NCBI RefSeq assembly: GCF_001904655.1
Contig: NZ_MRCC01000009.1
Span: 124,001-188,000 of the forward strand
Length of the DNA: 64,000 nucleotides
Direction: 5' to 3'
DNA from: Chroogloeocystis siderophila 5.2 s.c.1
GTDB lineage: Bacteria > Cyanobacteriota > Cyanobacteriia > Cyanobacteriales > Chroococcidiopsidaceae
Part shown: positions 25,261 to 33,491 of the stretch, in pieces
Layout: every line of letters begins with the position of its first letter
How positions within the stretch are numbered: the first letter of the stretch is position 1
The notes under the pieces: model-generated
What the model was told of the DNA's origin: nothing
Seen by the model: only the letters and a program-made list of their open reading frames with translations
Database searches by the model: none
Position numbers and translations under genes: made by a program

Positions 25261-26535
25261 ATGAAACGAGTAGTAATTACAGGTATTGGTGTTGTGGCTC
25301 CTTTAGGAATCGGTAAGGAGCAGTTTTGGAAAAATGCAATTCGCGGACAATCGTATTTACAAGCCGATCCAGAAATGGAGGCGATGGGGATTAAAAGTAA
25401 AGTGGTTTGTCGAGTTGCTGATTTCGATCTTTCCGATTACTGTTCGGGAGTGGAGTTTGACCACTTAGTTGAGCAAGATCGAGTTGTGCAATTTGGGGTT
25501 GTTTCTGGTACGGCGGCGATCGCGGATTCAGGTTTAGATTTGAGTCAAGAAGATCCTGAATCTTTAGGAATTATCTTTTCATCGGCGATCGGTGGTACGC
25601 CCACAATCCAAAAAATCTTTGAGCGGTGCAGCGAAAAAGGTAGCCAGCCGTTAAGACACGTCGCCACGGGTGAGAATTTCTACAACGCAGGAATGTTTAA
25701 TTATCCTGCGGCATTACTCGCACGGAAATACGAATTTCAAGGACCGTGTACCTCGCTATCAACAGGTTGCACGGCGGGGTTAGATGCATTGGGCTTGAGT
25801 TTTGAACTAATTCGTTCTGGTGAATGCAAGGTAATGCTGGCTGGAGCATCAGAAGCGCCGCTCACAAGCTTGACATATGCAACACTTGATGTCATAGGAT
25901 CGCTTTCAGTAGCAGATTGCGAACCAGAAAAGGCATCGCGTCCATTTGATGCCAAGCGTGGTGGATTCGTGATTAGCGAAGCTGCTGCGGTACTCGTACT
26001 AGAGGAACTCGAACACGCGTTGAATCGTAACGCGCATATTTATGCCGAAGTTGTGAGTTACTACAGCGTCAGTAATGCCTTTCACATGACGGATCTGCCC
26101 GATCATGGAGTTCCAATGGCAGCAGTGATGGAACGGACGCTCCATCTAGGTAATGTTGAACCAGAGGAACTTGATTATATCAATGCGCACGGTAGTTCCA
26201 CACCGCAAAACGATTTATTTGAGACGAATGCTTATAAGCAAGTACTAGGCGATAAAGCATACCGCTTGCCAATTAGCTCAACCAAGTCGATGATTGGTCA
26301 TTCGCTCTCTTCTGCAAGTTTAGTAGGAGTTGTAGCAACTTTGGGGGCAATTGAACTTTCGGTTATTCATCCGACTGCCAATTACGAGTTTCCCGATCCC
26401 AATTGTGACCTTGATTACGTACCTAATGAAGCGCGTTCCACAGAGGTCAACACCGCGCTGCTGACAGCGAGTGGTTTCGGTGGTATCCATTCGGCAGCAA
26501 TTTTTAAAAAGTATCAGGAGTCGTTAGGTGAGTAA
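25261..26535 (+). CDS. Type II polyketide synthase ketosynthase alpha (KS-alpha)
   Basis: The 424-aa enzyme condenses malonyl-ACP units in an iterative type II PKS. The active-site loop GPCTSLSTGCTAGLDALG carries the nucleophile Cys170. The catalytic His residues are H310 in INAHGSSTPQND and H347 in TKSMIGH, with conserved Lys342. The stretch AHGSSTPQNDLFETNAYKQVLG follows the signature of actinomycete aromatic KS-alpha proteins (AHGSGTxQNDxxET) more closely than that of fatty-acid FabF. It overlaps the KS-beta gene by 8 bp, the translational coupling usual for KS-alpha/KS-beta pairs. Such pairs are rare in cyanobacteria as far as I know. Confidence 0.93.
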   Translation: MKRVVITGIGVVAPLGIGKEQFWKNAIRGQSYLQADPEMEAMGIKSKVVCRVADFDLSDYCSGVEFDHLVEQDRVVQFGVVSGTAAIADSGLDLSQEDPESLGIIFSSAIGGTPTIQKIFERCSEKGSQPLRHVATGENFYNAGMFNYPAALLARKYEFQGPCTSLSTGCTAGLDALGLSFELIRSGECKVMLAGASEAPLTSLTYATLDVIGSLSVADCEPEKASRPFDAKRGGFVISEAAAVLVLEELEHALNRNAHIYAEVVSYYSVSNAFHMTDLPDHGVPMAAVMERTLHLGNVEPEELDYINAHGSSTPQNDLFETNAYKQVLGDKAYRLPISSTKSMIGHSLSSASLVGVVATLGAIELSVIHPTANYEFPDPNCDLDYVPNEARSTEVNTALLTASGFGGIHSAAIFKKYQESLGE

Positions 26536-27736
26536 ACACGATGTGGTAGTTACTGGTATTGGTATTATCAACCCTGCTGGTATTGGTAAAGATGAATTTT
26601 GGCACAATATTAGTACAGGTAAGTCGGCAATTCGCGAGATTAGCCGCTTTGATTCGACAGACTTTCCCACTAAAGTTGCGGGTGAAATTGCGGAGTTTGA
26701 GCCAGCCGATTATATCCCGCGTCGCTTTATTGTTAAAACAGATCGATTTACGCATTATGCTCTAGCCGCAACCGAATTAGCGCTGCAAGATGCCACACTT
26801 GATTTAACTCAAGAAGATTCGTATCGCGTTGGTGTTTGGTTTGGTAACAATGCAGGCGGTTGGGATATCTGCGAACGTGGATTTTACGAACTGTATAACG
26901 ACGGCGCAACAATGGTCAATCCTTGGCAAGCAACCGCGTGGTTTCCAACAGCCGCCCAAGGATATGTGACGATTCGCTATGGAATTCGCGGGTATAGTAA
27001 GAGTTTTGTTTGCGATCGCGCCAGTGGTGCCAGTGGATTGTACTTTGGCATCAAGTCAATCCAAGAAGGATTCAATGATGTCGTTATCGCTGGCGGTTCA
27101 GAAGCACCGATCACGCGGTTTGGGATGACGTGCTACTACGAAACCGGAGAAGTCAGCGCCGCGACTGACCCAGAAAAAGCTTATTTACCCTTCGACCGCA
27201 ATCGCACAGGCTTAGTATTAGGTGAAGGAAGTACGGTGTTAGTGCTAGAGTCTGAAGAACATGCCCGTAATCGGGGTGCGAAAATTTACGGTAAAGTCGT
27301 CTCAGGTTGCATGACGACAGATACCGATCCTACCAGTGGCGTTCACTTTGAGCGCTGCATGTCACGCGCAATTCAATCCGCACAACTTCAACCCAAAGAT
27401 ATTGATGTTGTTTTAGCCGAAGGCTGCGGAACACAACAAAGCGATCGCATCGAAGGCGAAGCTATTTCTACGGTTTTTGCGCAAGCGCCAAACGTTGCAG
27501 TTTCTGTTCCAAAAGCACTTTACGGACATCTTTATGGTGCAAGTTGCGTTACTGAGGTCGCTTGCAGCCTCTTAGCAATGGAAACCGAACAATTACCGAC
27601 AATGAGTCAAACCGAGCCAGATGCAGACTGTCGGCTCAACTTTGTGACGCAACCGCAGAGTCATCCGGTACGCCACGCACTCGTCAATTCCCGCGCCCGC
27701 GAGGGAGTGAATGCATCGTTTGTGATTGCTAAGTGA
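26528..27736 (+). CDS. Type II polyketide synthase KS-beta / chain-length factor
   Basis: The 402-aa KS homologue would form a heterodimer with KS-alpha and set chain length. It starts at a GTG inside the end of the KS-alpha gene. The catalytic Cys is absent: the aligned loop reads CDRASGASGL (162-171), with Gly167 at the Cys position, where actinomycete factors usually have Gln. The first catalytic His is replaced by Glu297 in LAEGCGTQQSD, as in chain-length factors (AxG). The GH of the second His motif is kept in YGHLYGAS. These changes show a non-condensing partner. Confidence 0.9.
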   Translation: MSKHDVVVTGIGIINPAGIGKDEFWHNISTGKSAIREISRFDSTDFPTKVAGEIAEFEPADYIPRRFIVKTDRFTHYALAATELALQDATLDLTQEDSYRVGVWFGNNAGGWDICERGFYELYNDGATMVNPWQATAWFPTAAQGYVTIRYGIRGYSKSFVCDRASGASGLYFGIKSIQEGFNDVVIAGGSEAPITRFGMTCYYETGEVSAATDPEKAYLPFDRNRTGLVLGEGSTVLVLESEEHARNRGAKIYGKVVSGCMTTDTDPTSGVHFERCMSRAIQSAQLQPKDIDVVLAEGCGTQQSDRIEGEAISTVFAQAPNVAVSVPKALYGHLYGASCVTEVACSLLAMETEQLPTMSQTEPDADCRLNFVTQPQSHPVRHALVNSRAREGVNASFVIAK

Positions 27737-27803
27737 CGCGATCGCGCATGGCAGCAATTACCAATTACTACTAAAGTTACGTTTTTGATTGAGGTATCTA
27801 CCT

Positions 27804-28046
27804 ATGGTCATGGATGCGCTAAAAGACATCTTAGTTGATTTAGGAATTCCCGAACACGAGATTACAGAAGCAGCACTGCTGCGCAAAGACTTGCAACTCG
27901 ACTCGACAGAAACCGTCGATATTTCCCTTGGACTCAAACGCCGCTTTGGTGTCAATGTCAAACTAGAATCCCGCAAGGACATGACATTAAAAGATGTTTG
28001 CGAGATGGTTAACAGCGCGATCGCGGCTACCGCTACGGCGACATGA
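27804..28046 (+). CDS. Acyl carrier protein
   Basis: The 80-aa carrier has a phosphopantetheine attachment serine at S34 in LQLDSTETVDI and the usual four-helix pattern. The ATG at 27804 follows GAGG by 9 nt and is preferred to a TTG five codons upstream. Its stop codon overlaps the AcpS start as ATGA. It is the dedicated carrier of the type II PKS, placed straight after KS-alpha/KS-beta as in classic minimal PKS operons. An Ala/Thr-rich tail follows the last helix. Confidence 0.92.
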   Translation: MVMDALKDILVDLGIPEHEITEAALLRKDLQLDSTETVDISLGLKRRFGVNVKLESRKDMTLKDVCEMVNSAIAATATAT

Positions 28047-28489
28047 GACCCTCCGGGAAAGGAATACAAAGTTTCATGTATCTACAACTTGCCCAACCAA
28101 GACAAGCCGAAATTAAAGGCATCGGAATTGATATCGCACCCGTTAGCAAAATTGCCTCTCTAGTCAGTCGCTACAACAGCGAAACGCTGACTTTGCTATT
28201 TACTCCTCGCGAAATTGAACAATGTCAATCTGCACCGCATCCTAGTCGGTATTATGCTGTATGTTTTTCAGCGAAAGAAGCTGTAGGAAAAGCCCTAGGA
28301 ACTGGATTAGTTGATATCAACTGGAACGAGATTGAATCGACAATATCGCAGTCAGGACTAACAATCAAGCTACGCGGCGCAGCAAAACAGAAAGCATTGC
28401 AGTGTGGAGTGAAAGCATGGCTCGCAACTTGGTGCTACTGGGATGATTATGTGATGGTTCACGTTCTTTCAAAGGGCGAACAAGCATGA
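28043..28489 (+). CDS. Holo-ACP synthase (AcpS-type phosphopantetheinyl transferase)
   Basis: The product transfers 4'-phosphopantetheine from CoA to the ACP serine. The AcpS hallmarks are GIGIDIAPV with the Mg-binding Asp, FTPREIEQC and FSAKEAVGKALGTG with the catalytic Glu/Lys. The gene overlaps the ACP stop (ATGA) and the next gene's ATG. The 148-aa form starts at that overlap; an internal ATG at 28076 would give 137 aa, closer to typical AcpS length. An extra AcpS inside a biosynthetic operon implies that the PKS carrier has its own activating enzyme. Confidence 0.9.
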   Translation: MRPSGKGIQSFMYLQLAQPRQAEIKGIGIDIAPVSKIASLVSRYNSETLTLLFTPREIEQCQSAPHPSRYYAVCFSAKEAVGKALGTGLVDINWNEIESTISQSGLTIKLRGAAKQKALQCGVKAWLATWCYWDDYVMVHVLSKGEQA

Positions 28490-30033
28490 ATCAGTACGAA
28501 CAACTACCTGACATTTTCAATGTTGCAGCCTACTTTATTAAAGGTAATTTGCATAAAGGCTATGGCGAACGAATTGCTTTGTATCATCAGGACGACACAT
28601 ACACGTATCGCAAAGTCAGTAACGAAGTTTGTGCTGCTGCTGGATTACTTGCGGAGTTAGGTTTAGAACGCGAAAATCGATTCGCGATTCTCTTACCTGA
28701 TAGTCCAGATTTTGTCTTTGCGTTTTGGGGGGCGATTTGGTTAGGTGCTGTCCCAGTGCCAATCAATACTGCATGTAGCCTTGATGATATCAAGTACATT
28801 CTGCAAGATTGTCGCGCTAAAATCTTACTCACAACTCAAGAGTGGCAAGAAAAACTTTCGCCAATTCAATCTCCGTTCTTACGGAATATTCTCTTGACGG
28901 ATGGAGATAACTCCTTTAGGACACTTGCAAGCTCATTTCCTCAAGAACGACCACCCGCACAAACATCTCCCGACGAACCAGCGTTTTGGCTTTATACTTC
29001 CGGTAGCACAGGTAGACCCAAGGGCGCGATTCATCTTCATCGTAGTATGGTCTTCTGTGCAGAACAGTACGGTAAAGCAACGCTTGGTTTGCATCAAGAC
29101 GACATCACGTATTCGATCGCCAAGATGCCGTTTGCCTACGGTTTAGGAAACACCTTGTATATGCCGATGGCGGTTGGGGCAGCATCAATTTTGTCGGATG
29201 CGAATAATGCGTTTGACATCATTGCCGATATTCATCGCTATCGACCGACAATTTTGTTTGCGATTCCTGCGACCTATGCTAGTATTCTGGCAGTGCAAGA
29301 TATTGCGCCTTTAGATGCTTCCACATTACGCTTGTGTGTATCGGCGGCAGAGCAATTACCGAAAAGTATTTGGCAAAGATGGCGTACTACCTACGATATA
29401 GAAATCTGCGAAGGTATTGGTACAACTGAGTTTTTACACATCTTTCTTTCCAATCGTTTAGGCGAGTGTCGTCCTGGTAGTTCCGGTAAACCTGTTGTTG
29501 GCTACGATGTCCGCATCATTGATGAAAATAGCGTACCGATGCCTACCGGCGAAATTGGTAACTTGCAAGTCGGTGGCGATAGTTTAATGCTGTGTTATTG
29601 GAACCGTCATCAAGAAACGCGCCAAGTCATTCACGGTAATACGATGCGTACTGGAGATAAGTATCTTTGTGACGCAGATGGCTATTTCTGGTTTATGGGA
29701 CGCAAAGATGACCTGTTTAAGGTTAACGGACAATGGGTGTCGCCATTTGAAATCGAAGATGTGTTGCTGCAACACGAAAGTGTTCTTGATGTTGCAGTCG
29801 TACCAGAATCTGAAAGTGGTGAAAATTTAACACAAGTTGTGGCGTACATCAGCCTCAAAGCTGGCTTCTCCGAGTCGGCTGAACTCGAAGAAAGTATTCG
29901 TAGATTTGCCAAAATGCAACTACCGCGATTTAAAGCTCCGAAAAAAATTCAATTTCTAGAACGCTTACCGCGTACCTCAACCGGAAAAATTCACCGCAAA
30001 GCATTACTCAAAGCCAGTCAACTGGTTCAATAA
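28486..30033 (+). CDS. Benzoate-CoA ligase family AMP-forming ligase
   Basis: The 515-aa adenylating enzyme has ATP motif TSGSTGRPKG (171-180), GIGTTEFLHIF at the acyl pocket, the TGD-like RTGDKY motif and catalytic Lys501 in TGKIHRK. Its overall build and length match benzoate/4-hydroxybenzoate-CoA ligases. With a salicylate synthase in the same operon, salicylate is the best guess for the substrate. The product would be a salicyl-CoA or a directly loaded ACP. It overlaps AcpS by 4 bp, so it is part of the same transcript. Confidence 0.92.
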   Translation: MNQYEQLPDIFNVAAYFIKGNLHKGYGERIALYHQDDTYTYRKVSNEVCAAAGLLAELGLERENRFAILLPDSPDFVFAFWGAIWLGAVPVPINTACSLDDIKYILQDCRAKILLTTQEWQEKLSPIQSPFLRNILLTDGDNSFRTLASSFPQERPPAQTSPDEPAFWLYTSGSTGRPKGAIHLHRSMVFCAEQYGKATLGLHQDDITYSIAKMPFAYGLGNTLYMPMAVGAASILSDANNAFDIIADIHRYRPTILFAIPATYASILAVQDIAPLDASTLRLCVSAAEQLPKSIWQRWRTTYDIEICEGIGTTEFLHIFLSNRLGECRPGSSGKPVVGYDVRIIDENSVPMPTGEIGNLQVGGDSLMLCYWNRHQETRQVIHGNTMRTGDKYLCDADGYFWFMGRKDDLFKVNGQWVSPFEIEDVLLQHESVLDVAVVPESESGENLTQVVAYISLKAGFSESAELEESIRRFAKMQLPRFKAPKKIQFLERLPRTSTGKIHRKALLKASQLVQ

Positions 30034-30048
30034 CAAAGGATAACTTTA

Positions 30049-30447
30049 ATGGTAACGCAGCAAAAAAGACGCTTGGTAATGGGACCAAGTGACGTACCGA
30101 CGATTGATGACCGAGGTGGTGAGATTCATGTCTTGATTTCTCCCACCAGCGTACAGTCCACTAAGTTGATTATGGGGACAGCAACTGTACCAGTGGGTGG
30201 CAGAGTATTATGTCACGCGCATCCGCATGGTGAGGAGTGCTTTTATGTATTGCAAGGGCAAGGCGAAATCGAAATTGCAGATGTGGGTGTTGTTCCGTTT
30301 CAAGCTGGACAAGCAGTGCTGACTCCCCAAGGTGCAGCGCATTCGATTGTCAATGTTGGCAATGAAGAAATTCGCGTTGTTTTCGCCTCAGCCCCTTTAG
30401 CACCTTCCCCCAAAGACGGACACATTATTCTTGAAGGAGAACATTAA
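30049..30447 (+). CDS. Cupin-fold protein, possible polyketide cyclase
   Basis: The 132-aa single-domain cupin has metal motif 1 CHAHPHGEECFYVLQG (HxHxxxxE type) and motif 2 with His in PQGAAHSIVN. Several cupins in type II PKS clusters help cyclise or oxidise poly-beta-ketone intermediates. Others are isomerases or dioxygenases. It sits 15 bp after the ligase gene, between priming and cyclase genes, behind an AAGGA ribosome site. A role in ring formation is an inference from context. Confidence 0.82.
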   Translation: MVTQQKRRLVMGPSDVPTIDDRGGEIHVLISPTSVQSTKLIMGTATVPVGGRVLCHAHPHGEECFYVLQGQGEIEIADVGVVPFQAGQAVLTPQGAAHSIVNVGNEEIRVVFASAPLAPSPKDGHIILEGEH

Positions 30448-30448
30448 A

Positions 30449-30778
30449 ATGAAGAACATGATGCAAGAAGCACCGGATGTTGCCCAGAGTTTCTTTGATC
30501 TGGCAAAGTCGGTGAAGCAGTATTCTCCGCTTGATGAAAAGGTCAATGAATTAATTATTATCGGTATCTTCAGCGCGCATCGGGGTTTACGAGGCATTAA
30601 TACTCATGTAGAGCGCGCTATCGCAGCGGGTGCGACTAAAGAAGAAGTGATCGCCGCAATTCTTTTGGCATTACCGATTGTAGGCATTACCGATGTCAAT
30701 ATGGCGTTGGATCAGGCAATGGAGACGATCGCAATGACAGCCGATAAGAAGGAGGTTGCAGGTGCGGCGGCTGGTTGA
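30449..30778 (+). CDS. Carboxymuconolactone decarboxylase (CMD) family protein
   Basis: The 109-aa helical protein has the CMD/AhpD core (FFDLAKSVKQYSPLDEKVNELI, HVERAIAAGATKEEVIAAILL). The redox CxxC of AhpD is missing: the equivalent stretch reads SAHRGLRGINTHVE. A peroxidase role is therefore unlikely, and a lyase or cyclase-like role is possible. The ATG at 30449 follows AAGGAG well; a TTG at 30431 has no ribosome site. The gene starts one base after the cupin stop and overlaps the PF04199 cyclase by 17 bp, so expression is coupled. Confidence 0.82.
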   Translation: MKNMMQEAPDVAQSFFDLAKSVKQYSPLDEKVNELIIIGIFSAHRGLRGINTHVERAIAAGATKEEVIAAILLALPIVGITDVNMALDQAMETIAMTADKKEVAGAAAG

Positions 30779-31556
30779 TTTGAGCGTATTGGTCGAAAAC
30801 TCGGCGTCAGAACCGATGGAAATTCGCGTCGAGCGACTCGATCATATTGCTGGTGCTAAGCATTTTTGTGCGGAAGTAGCGACACGGAATGCTGCGAAAT
30901 CTGATTCGCGTCGTCTTGAACCGGAAGATTTTCCTGATGGTGCGTTTATTACTTTAGATACTGTCACTTTACCCACACACATGGGAACGCACATTGACGC
31001 ACCGATTCATTACGGATCAGATTGTGAAGGTTCACCAGCGCGTTCGGTCGATCAATTGCCGCTAGAGTGGTTCTATAATGATGGTGTACGCCTCGACTTA
31101 CGCCACAAACAGCCTCAAGAGTTTATTACGATCGCAGATATCAAAATCGCCCTAGACGCGACAAAACACGCACTCAAGCCGCTTGATATTGTTCTAATTT
31201 GGACGGGAACCGATAAACTCTGGGGGAAACGCGAGTATTTTTCCCATGCACCAGGGATGAGTCGCGAAGCTACCGAATGGTTGGTAGAACAAGGAATCAA
31301 AGTTATTGGAATTGACACTTATGGTTTTGACCGTCCGTTTGTGACGATGCTAGAAGACTTTTGGCGGACAGGCGATCGCAGTTATCTTTGGCCGGCACAC
31401 TTCTACGGTCGCGAACGCGAATATATTCAAATCGAACGTCTTGCTAATCTCGATCAGCTACCCGACACAGGATTTCAAGTTGCTTGTTTTCCCCTGCGTG
31501 TTAAAGGTTTAGATGCTAGTTGGGTACGGGCAGTAGGGATAGTTAATGAGTTTTGA
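30762..31556 (+). CDS. PF04199 cyclase family protein
   Basis: The 264-aa metal-dependent protein has the family motif THMGTHIDAPIHY (HxGTHxDxPxH), which binds Zn or Mn. The family includes kynurenine formamidase and the late-ring cyclases DpsY and OxyN of aromatic polyketide pathways. I chose GTG 30762 because AAGGAGG lies 6 nt upstream. The in-frame TTG two codons earlier abuts that site and cannot be used. In this operon a ring-closing role on the polyketide chain is the best reading; hydrolysis of an activated intermediate is the alternative. Confidence 0.88.
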   Translation: MRRLVDLSVLVENSASEPMEIRVERLDHIAGAKHFCAEVATRNAAKSDSRRLEPEDFPDGAFITLDTVTLPTHMGTHIDAPIHYGSDCEGSPARSVDQLPLEWFYNDGVRLDLRHKQPQEFITIADIKIALDATKHALKPLDIVLIWTGTDKLWGKREYFSHAPGMSREATEWLVEQGIKVIGIDTYGFDRPFVTMLEDFWRTGDRSYLWPAHFYGREREYIQIERLANLDQLPDTGFQVACFPLRVKGLDASWVRAVGIVNEF

Positions 31557-31611
31557 ATTAACTATCCAACAACTTTACAACAGTAATTTATAGCTTTCAA
31601 GGAGTGCTAAT

Positions 31612-32094
31612 ATGACAGGTTATACCGAAAACAATATTGTTATCTTGCGAGATTTTGATACTGTCTTTGAGCTAACAAACGATATTGAACTTTGGCCACA
31701 ATTATTTACTGAGTACGAAAAAGCCGAAGTGCTAGAGCGTAATGGTAACGAAGTTTTGTTTAGCTTGACGACTTACCCTGAAGGCGATCGCCCTTCGCGG
31801 ACTTGGGTTTCGCGCCGACTCATTGACAAGCCTGGAAAACAAGCTACCGCTGAACGTGTCGAAAAAGCCTTTCCGTTCAAGGATATGAAAATCCATTGGA
31901 CGTATGAAGAGTTACCGCAAGGCGTGGGTGTGGTGATGACTTGGATGCAAAAGTTTGAAATCCACGATGATTGCAAGTGGACAACCGAGCAAATGGAATC
32001 TTTTCTCAACCGCAATACCCGCGTTCAAATGCGAGCAATTAAAGAAAAAGTTGAAGCTTGGTCTGTGAAGTCTCTGACAACAAACGCTGTTTAA
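31612..32094 (+). CDS. SRPBCC aromatase/cyclase
   Basis: The 160-aa START-like protein resembles polyketide aromatase/cyclases such as TcmN-ARO and WhiE-VI. It begins with a hydrophobic beta strand and a helix ELTNDIELWPQLFTEYEKAEV. The family WVSRR-type strand is seen as TWVSRRLID, and the long C-terminal helix is NRNTRVQMRAIKEKVEAW. Proteins of this type enclose the poly-beta-ketone chain and direct the first ring closure and aromatisation. It sits 55 bp after the PF04199 gene with a good AAGGAG site. Confidence 0.9.
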   Translation: MTGYTENNIVILRDFDTVFELTNDIELWPQLFTEYEKAEVLERNGNEVLFSLTTYPEGDRPSRTWVSRRLIDKPGKQATAERVEKAFPFKDMKIHWTYEELPQGVGVVMTWMQKFEIHDDCKWTTEQMESFLNRNTRVQMRAIKEKVEAWSVKSLTTNAV

Positions 32095-32127
32095 TTCTTA
32101 CCGCAACAACCCTAAGGAGTCATATCA

Positions 32128-33450
32128 ATGTACCAGCTAGCAACTGATTTTTTAACCTATCACGAAATGTTTGTTCCAGGTCAGAAAGACCCACTTGTTA
32201 TTTTGCAAACACTATTGCAAACGGGGATTTTTTCTGAATATGTGATGTACGAAAGTGAAAGTGAGGTACGGATTGCGGGTAATGCTTTAGCTGAGGTTAC
32301 AGTCAGTGCTGAAACTGTTTCTAGTCGATTTATGAGCCAGAAGCACTCAGAAAGTTGTACCGATCCGCTTAAGCAAGTTGAGGCAATTTTTGCGTCTTTA
32401 CCAGTAGAAAACTGGACGGCTTATGGTTACGTTGGCTTTGATATTGCGCGCTTTTATTACTCGTATTCTAAAGCAATTGATCAGCCATTACTATACTTTT
32501 TAGTTCCTGAAACCGAACTTTATATCACTACCAAAGGTGTACATATTAGAAGTATCAAATCGCCTGCTAAAGTTTTAGAAGTCTTATCCGTTGATAGCAA
32601 ATTAGCAGAATACGTGCCGACTCCTCCGACGGTGGCTGCAACGGAAAATCAACAATATGAAAAACAAGTTGCAACTTTAATCGATGCAATTCAAAATGGT
32701 GAGTTGCATAAAGCAATTATCTCGCGATCGGTGAAAGTAAAAGGGAATATGGATGTTCTTGGTACTTATGTATTAGGAGCCAAGAGCAACAACGCGGCGC
32801 GATCGTATTGTATGAACGTGGGAGATGTGTCCGCTGTCGGCTTTAGTCCTGAGATTTTGATGGAAGTTAGCACCGATGGGTTTGTTGTTACCAATCCGCT
32901 AGCAGGAACGCGTCCGCGTAGTTCTAATTCAGAAGAAGACACGCGCCTAAGTGATGAATTATTTATTGATGCTAAAGAAGTCAAAGAACACGCGCTTTCA
33001 GTTTGGTTAGCACAAAGCGAGATTAGTACAGTTTGTTCGCCCGAAACTGTGCAGATTTTTGACTTTATGCAAGTTAAGCAATATCGTTGCGTGCAACATT
33101 TATCGTCGCGGGTTGGGGGACAACTCAAACCAGGGAAAACGCTGTGGGATGCATTGAAAGTATTATTTCCTGGAATTACAGTATCTGGAATTAACAAGCA
33201 TGAAGCTTTAGCATGGATTGACCGCTTGGAAGCAGAACCACGAGGCATTTATGCAGGTGGTATTGGGTGGATCGATAGCAGCGGTACAGCAGATTTAGCG
33301 ATCGCAATTCGTTCAGTTTATCAATACGGTGACTCGGTTTATCTCAATGCCGGTGCAGGTATCGTTGCTGAATCAGTTCCACAAAACGAATTTGTTGAAT
33401 CAGTTAACAAGATGAATACGATGCTTACCAATCTAGTAATGGAGTCCTAA
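32128..33450 (+). CDS. Salicylate synthase (chorismate-utilising, MbtI/Irp9 type)
   Basis: The 440-aa enzyme converts chorismate to isochorismate and then to salicylate plus pyruvate. Family motifs are GELHKAIISR with base Lys195, LAGTRPR, DAKEVKEHALSV, the Ser/Gly loop TVSGINKHEALAWI, RGIYAGGIGW and NAGAGIVAESVPQNEF. Length and motif set fit MbtI, Irp9 and YbtS better than anthranilate synthase. Siderophore genes (NRPS, ferric receptor) are absent nearby, so salicylate here most likely feeds the aryl-CoA ligase and the type II PKS. Confidence 0.9.
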   Translation: MYQLATDFLTYHEMFVPGQKDPLVILQTLLQTGIFSEYVMYESESEVRIAGNALAEVTVSAETVSSRFMSQKHSESCTDPLKQVEAIFASLPVENWTAYGYVGFDIARFYYSYSKAIDQPLLYFLVPETELYITTKGVHIRSIKSPAKVLEVLSVDSKLAEYVPTPPTVAATENQQYEKQVATLIDAIQNGELHKAIISRSVKVKGNMDVLGTYVLGAKSNNAARSYCMNVGDVSAVGFSPEILMEVSTDGFVVTNPLAGTRPRSSNSEEDTRLSDELFIDAKEVKEHALSVWLAQSEISTVCSPETVQIFDFMQVKQYRCVQHLSSRVGGQLKPGKTLWDALKVLFPGITVSGINKHEALAWIDRLEAEPRGIYAGGIGWIDSSGTADLAIAIRSVYQYGDSVYLNAGAGIVAESVPQNEFVESVNKMNTMLTNLVMES

Positions 33451-33460
33451 TTAGTCATCC

Positions 33461-33488
33461 AATTACCAATTACACATTACCCATTGCA
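33461..33488. repeat. Short tandem heptamer repeat
   Basis: Four degenerate heptamers, AATTACC, AATTACA, CATTACC and CATTGCA, fill the 41-bp gap between salicylate synthase and the hydrolase. They belong to the same class as the array at 7854. Confidence 0.6.
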
Positions 33489-33491
33489 AGT

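Noticed and set aside
32128-33450. Anthranilate synthase component I or siderophore enzyme
   Set aside because: Motifs and length fit salicylate synthase, no glutamine amidotransferase partner is present, and no siderophore NRPS or receptor genes lie nearby.
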